This document shows positions 6,556-9,289 of a stretch of 9,289 nucleotides of DNA, in pieces. The DNA comes from Bryobacterales bacterium. Lineage in GTDB: Bacteria > Acidobacteriota > Terriglobia > Bryobacterales > Bryobacteraceae. Under the pieces are notes generated by a model that saw nothing but the letters and a program-made list of their open reading frames with translations, made no database searches and was not told the DNA's origin. Every line of letters starts with the position of its first letter. Positions within the stretch are counted from its first letter, which is position 1. The DNA lies in the NCBI GenBank assembly GCA_025353235.1, contig JANXQZ010000838.1, positions 1-9,289 on the forward strand. The letters are read 5' to 3'. A program made the translations under genes and the position numbers.

Positions 6556-7892
6556 CGCGCCTCCACCCGCATCTTCATGCCATATTTCGTGCGCAAGGTG
6601 ATGAGGGGCAGAATCTCGACGGGATGTCCGGGCTCTAGGCGCAGCTTCCACTTGCGAGCGAGTCCCGCCAGCATCAGCACGCCTTCCAACCAAGCGAATC
6701 GCTCGCCGATGCAGATGCGGGATCCGCCCCCAAACGGGAAATAAGAGAACTTCGGACGGGCCTGGCGCGCTTCTGGCAGCCAGCGATCCGGATCGAATTG
6801 CTCCGGGTTCGGAAAATACAGCGGACTGCGATGCATCACATACGGACTCGTAATGCAGAGCGCCTTGGCCGGGACTTCGACCCCGCCGATTTCGAATCCG
6901 TCAATAGCCGCCCGCCCGATTCCCCAAGCCGGAGGATACAGCCGCATGGCTTCGGCGAAGACCATCTCGGTATAGGGCAGATTCGGAAAATCGTCGAATC
7001 CAGGCGTCCGGTCCTCCAGAACGCGGTCGATCTCGGCGTGCATGCGCGCCTCGCATTCTGGATTTTGCGAGAGCAAGTACCAAGTCCAGGTAAGGGCATT
7101 AGCTGTCGTTTCATGGCCGGCCAGGAAGAGCGTCAAAGCCTCGTCTCTCACCTGCTTGTCCGTCATGCCCGACCCGTCGGCTTCCTCGTCCTGCGCCATC
7201 AGCAGCATCGACAGCAGATCGCCGTGATCCTTGCCGCTCGCCCTCCGCTCGACGATCATTCCGTAGATAATCCGGTCCAGCGTATCGCGAGCCTTCTCGA
7301 AGCGTTTGATCGCGGGCAAAGGGAGCCTCTCGAAATACTCGGAGAAGGGCAGCATCAGCAGGTCGAACATTTTGAGGATGCTGGTGAGCGACTCGCCAAT
7401 CTCCTTCGCCTCGGACTCCACGTCGGCGCTGAACAGCGTCTTGCCGACCACGCCCAGCGTCAGGCGCATCATCTCGTCCGACACATCCAGCGTTGCGCCA
7501 TCGCGCCATCGGCCCCGCATGCGGACAGCGTACTCGCCCATGGTGGCCGCATATCCAACCAGCCGGTCGCGATGAAAGGCGGGCTGCGCCAAGCGACGCT
7601 GCCTTAGGTGAAACGGGCCTTCGCTGGTAAGCAAGCCTTCGCCAAGCAGGATTCGAGCCCGTTGCAGCATCCGGCTCTTAGTAAAGTTGCCTTGCCGGGT
7701 TACCAGGATATCTTTCACGAACTCGGGATCGTTGAAGAAATAAGCGTGCAGAGGGCCTAGTTTGAAGTGGACCAAGTCTCCATAATCCCGCTGCAAGCCA
7801 ACGAGAAACCGGATCGGGTTTCGGCGAAATGCAGCCAAGTGCCCAATCAAAGGCGGATTCTTGGGCCCGAGGGCCTTGACCGCTGTTAACAC
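6552..7892 (-). CDS. cytochrome P450 monooxygenase
   Basis: A complete 446-residue haem-thiolate monooxygenase, which inserts one oxygen atom of O2 into an organic substrate using electrons from a partner reductase. All family landmarks are present: N-terminal [14 protein letters not shown] without a membrane anchor, C-helix HLRQRR (95-100), I-helix oxygen-activation motif AGHETT (258-263), ExxR (Glu314 to Arg317), FDPDRW (366-371) and the haem loop [10 protein letters not shown] (387-396) with Cys394 as the thiolate ligand. It should be soluble. No ferredoxin or ferredoxin reductase gene is visible, so its electron donor is elsewhere. The start is GTG at 7892, only four bases after the TAG of the upstream copper monooxygenase gene, with a weak AAAGG nearby. 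Its TGA overlaps the polA GTG. The overall pattern resembles fatty-acid or alkane-type bacterial P450s, but the substrate cannot be deduced. Confidence 0.96.
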   Translation of the reverse strand: MLTAVKALGPKNPPLIGHLAAFRRNPIRFLVGLQRDYGDLVHFKLGPLHAYFFNDPEFVKDILVTRQGNFTKSRMLQRARILLGEGLLTSEGPFHLRQRRLAQPAFHRDRLVGYAATMGEYAVRMRGRWRDGATLDVSDEMMRLTLGVVGKTLFSADVESEAKEIGESLTSILKMFDLLMLPFSEYFERLPLPAIKRFEKARDTLDRIIYGMIVERRASGKDHGDLLSMLLMAQDEEADGSGMTDKQVRDEALTLFLAGHETTANALTWTWYLLSQNPECEARMHAEIDRVLEDRTPGFDDFPNLPYTEMVFAEAMRLYPPAWGIGRAAIDGFEIGGVEVPAKALCITSPYVMHRSPLYFPNPEQFDPDRWLPEARQARPKFSYFPFGGGSRICIGERFAWLEGVLMLAGLARKWKLRLEPGHPVEILPLITLRTKYGMKMRVEAR

Positions 7893-7896
7893 CTTT

Positions 7897-9195
7897 CTAT
7901 CGTACCGGTTTGATTTGGTTCAGCACGGTGAACGGATCCACATCCAACGTCACACCAACGAACGCCAGGCACATCTCGTCGGTAGTGCGTTCGCCCCAGC
8001 CAACCGTGACCGTCGGATTGTTGGGATTCTTGGGATTGTTGCTCGTGTTATCGAACGTGCAGGTCACCTTGACCTTCGAATACGTGGGGATCGTGATCGG
8101 TTCCGCGTAGGTGTAAGCGCCTTGCCAGTTGAACTCCCAGTTCTTCTCGTAAATCATGGGCGCGATCAGATTGTCATTCTTGTCTGTGAGGTCCACCTTG
8201 ATCTTTGTCCCGAGCAGGTGCATGTGCGGATAGATTGTGATTGCCTTCGCACCGAGCGGCAGGGGGAAGGGAGGAAATACGGCGGTGACTTCCTGAATGG
8301 TCTCGGGCTGCAACTTGAAACCCATGTTGACTACTGGGATCTGATACAGTCTTTTCTTTGTCTGGGTCTGCGCTAGGTACAAGCCGATCTGAGTCTGATC
8401 GGGACCAGTTCGGCCAATGGGATAGTAGTGGACCTGAATCACAATGCGAGCGCCCTGTTTGATCTGAATGCCCACGCCATCCGGCAGGAAATGCGTGCGC
8501 TGCCCTGGTGCCCATCCAGCCATGCCGCCCAGAGAATCGAGCGCGCCGAAGATGTTGGAATAGTCGACCGGAATGCCCGGTCCACCGAAGCAGCTATAGC
8601 CCGGATCGCCGTCTTGGCCATCCAGCTTAGCGGCTGTTCCCGTAGTGTCCTGATAGACGAGCACATGATGCACGATCTGCCGGTTGCCCGGAAGCACGTC
8701 GATCGCCCGCAGATACGTAGTCGCGGCAAACCCGGTGTCTGGCAGCACGAAGCAGCGATACACATCCTTGCCGCGCGGCGGAGTGAATGCTTGCGGCGCT
8801 TGCAAAACTAAGTCGGGAGCACCAAGCGGCCAGGGGCCCTTGTCCGGCAAAACGTCAGGCATGTCATTCGGGTCGCCCGGATCCGTCCCGTTGGCGATCC
8901 AGGTTAAGATGGTTTGCTTTTCATCGTCGGTCAAAGAATAAGCATCGCGAAACTCGCCGTAGCCCGCGACCGGTTTCCACGGAGGCATGGTGCCCTCGGT
9001 CAGGACGCGCTGAATGTCCGGTGCCCAGGTTGCCGCGTCGTCATAATTGTTGAGCGCGAACGGCGCGATGTCGCCGTCTCGATGGCACAGCTGGCACTTC
9101 GCCTGCATGATGCGAGACACTTCTTTCGCGTACGTGGGACCTTGCGCGTAGACGGTTGGCACGAACAAAGCCAGGGCGAGTAGCCGAGTTGACAT
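7897..9195 (-). CDS. exported cytochrome c / PHM-type copper monooxygenase
   Basis: A 432-residue exported redox protein in two parts. [17 protein letters not shown] is a signal peptide, cut before QG. Residues about 20-105 are a c-type cytochrome with CQLCH (Cys34, Cys37, His38) binding haem and a MPPW methionine (Met70) as likely second axial ligand. Residues about 125-430 match the copper type II ascorbate-dependent monooxygenase fold: HHVLVYQ (His176, His177) and VHYYPIG (His256) fit the CuH site, HMHLLG (His324, His326) and TTDEMC (Met408) the CuM site of peptidylglycine alpha-hydroxylating monooxygenase. All six ligands are present, so hydroxylation of a C-H bond with O2 is plausible, with the haem perhaps supplying electrons. 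The ATG at 9195 is chosen because it begins the signal peptide; two upstream in-frame starts (ATG 9222, and 9270) add residues with no signal character. First gene of the operon; substrate unknown. Confidence 0.85.
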   Translation of the reverse strand: MSTRLLALALFVPTVYAQGPTYAKEVSRIMQAKCQLCHRDGDIAPFALNNYDDAATWAPDIQRVLTEGTMPPWKPVAGYGEFRDAYSLTDDEKQTILTWIANGTDPGDPNDMPDVLPDKGPWPLGAPDLVLQAPQAFTPPRGKDVYRCFVLPDTGFAATTYLRAIDVLPGNRQIVHHVLVYQDTTGTAAKLDGQDGDPGYSCFGGPGIPVDYSNIFGALDSLGGMAGWAPGQRTHFLPDGVGIQIKQGARIVIQVHYYPIGRTGPDQTQIGLYLAQTQTKKRLYQIPVVNMGFKLQPETIQEVTAVFPPFPLPLGAKAITIYPHMHLLGTKIKVDLTDKNDNLIAPMIYEKNWEFNWQGAYTYAEPITIPTYSKVKVTCTFDNTSNNPKNPNNPTVTVGWGERTTDEMCLAFVGVTLDVDPFTVLNQIKPVR

Positions 9196-9289
9196 TATTT
9201 TTAGTGTACCCGTTCCCTGCATGGTGTTGGCGGGTGGTGCTTGAAGAGTGCGTTGAACTGAAAACAGCAACGCTTGCTTTTAGCTGATT
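9196..9289 (-). promoter_or_regulatory. upstream region of the oxygenase-polA operon
   Basis: About 94 bases before the copper monooxygenase ATG, running to the window edge. TACACT (9208-9203), seven bases before the ATG, is a four-of-six -10 candidate; with a 16-base spacer the best -35 is CCAACA (9230-9225), three of six. If real, the message would be almost leaderless, which fits the lack of a Shine-Dalgarno sequence. Near the edge, AGCAA (9266-9270), CGC, TTGCT (9274-9278) is a small inverted repeat that could be an operator. Both calls are weak. Confidence 0.25.

Noticed and set aside
5824..6744. Long plus-strand open frame (306 codons) antisense to polA and the end of the P450 gene
   Set aside because: It lies opposite well-conserved coding sequence, its protein shows no domain or signal pattern, and long antisense frames are expected in GC-rich genes.
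6798..7607. Plus-strand open frame (269 codons) opposite the P450 gene
   Set aside because: Arg/His/Gln-rich composition typical of a shadow frame; the opposite strand has every P450 motif.
7861..8376. Plus-strand open frame (171 codons) spanning the P450 start and the copper monooxygenase 3' end
   Set aside because: No recognisable domain, and both genes on the other strand are intact.

Overview
The window looks like chromosomal DNA of an acidobacterium, probably of the Solibacter/Bryobacter type. This is inferred from the GC-rich codon use, the kinds of hypothetical proteins present, and the pairing of a c-type cytochrome with a copper-monooxygenase-like domain. It was not confirmed by any search. 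All intergenic gaps are short, no complete mobile element is visible, and I see no rRNA, tRNA or CRISPR array.

Left part, plus strand (84-1387): groES, a Skp/OmpH-type periplasmic chaperone abutting it (TAA then ATG with no base between), and a small membrane-anchored protein with four cysteines. groEL does not follow groES. The trio looks like a short operon whose theme is protein folding and the envelope.

Middle (1388-3300): a minus-strand secreted cupin-like protein converges on the left operon with stop codons touching. It diverges from a plus-strand carboxymuconolactone decarboxylase/AhpD-like gene with only 23 bases between the two start codons. A 138-base gap with two inverted-repeat structures follows, then an orphan GT-B type glycosyltransferase.

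Right part, minus strand (9195 down to 3347): four tightly packed genes read leftward. They are an exported cytochrome c/PHM-type copper monooxygenase, a cytochrome P450, DNA polymerase I, and a lipoprotein cyclophilin. Junctions are a 4-base gap, a GTGA overlap and an ATGA overlap, so this is almost certainly one operon with translational coupling. A GC-rich hairpin lies between its end and the converging glycosyltransferase.

The most interesting content is the copper monooxygenase. It keeps all six copper ligands expected of peptidylglycine alpha-hydroxylating monooxygenase, adds a haem c domain, and sits beside a P450. Also notable are a DNA polymerase I whose 3'-5' exonuclease domain has lost its catalytic residues, and a structured leader ending three bases before the glycosyltransferase start. 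Nothing here clearly amounts to a wholly new system.
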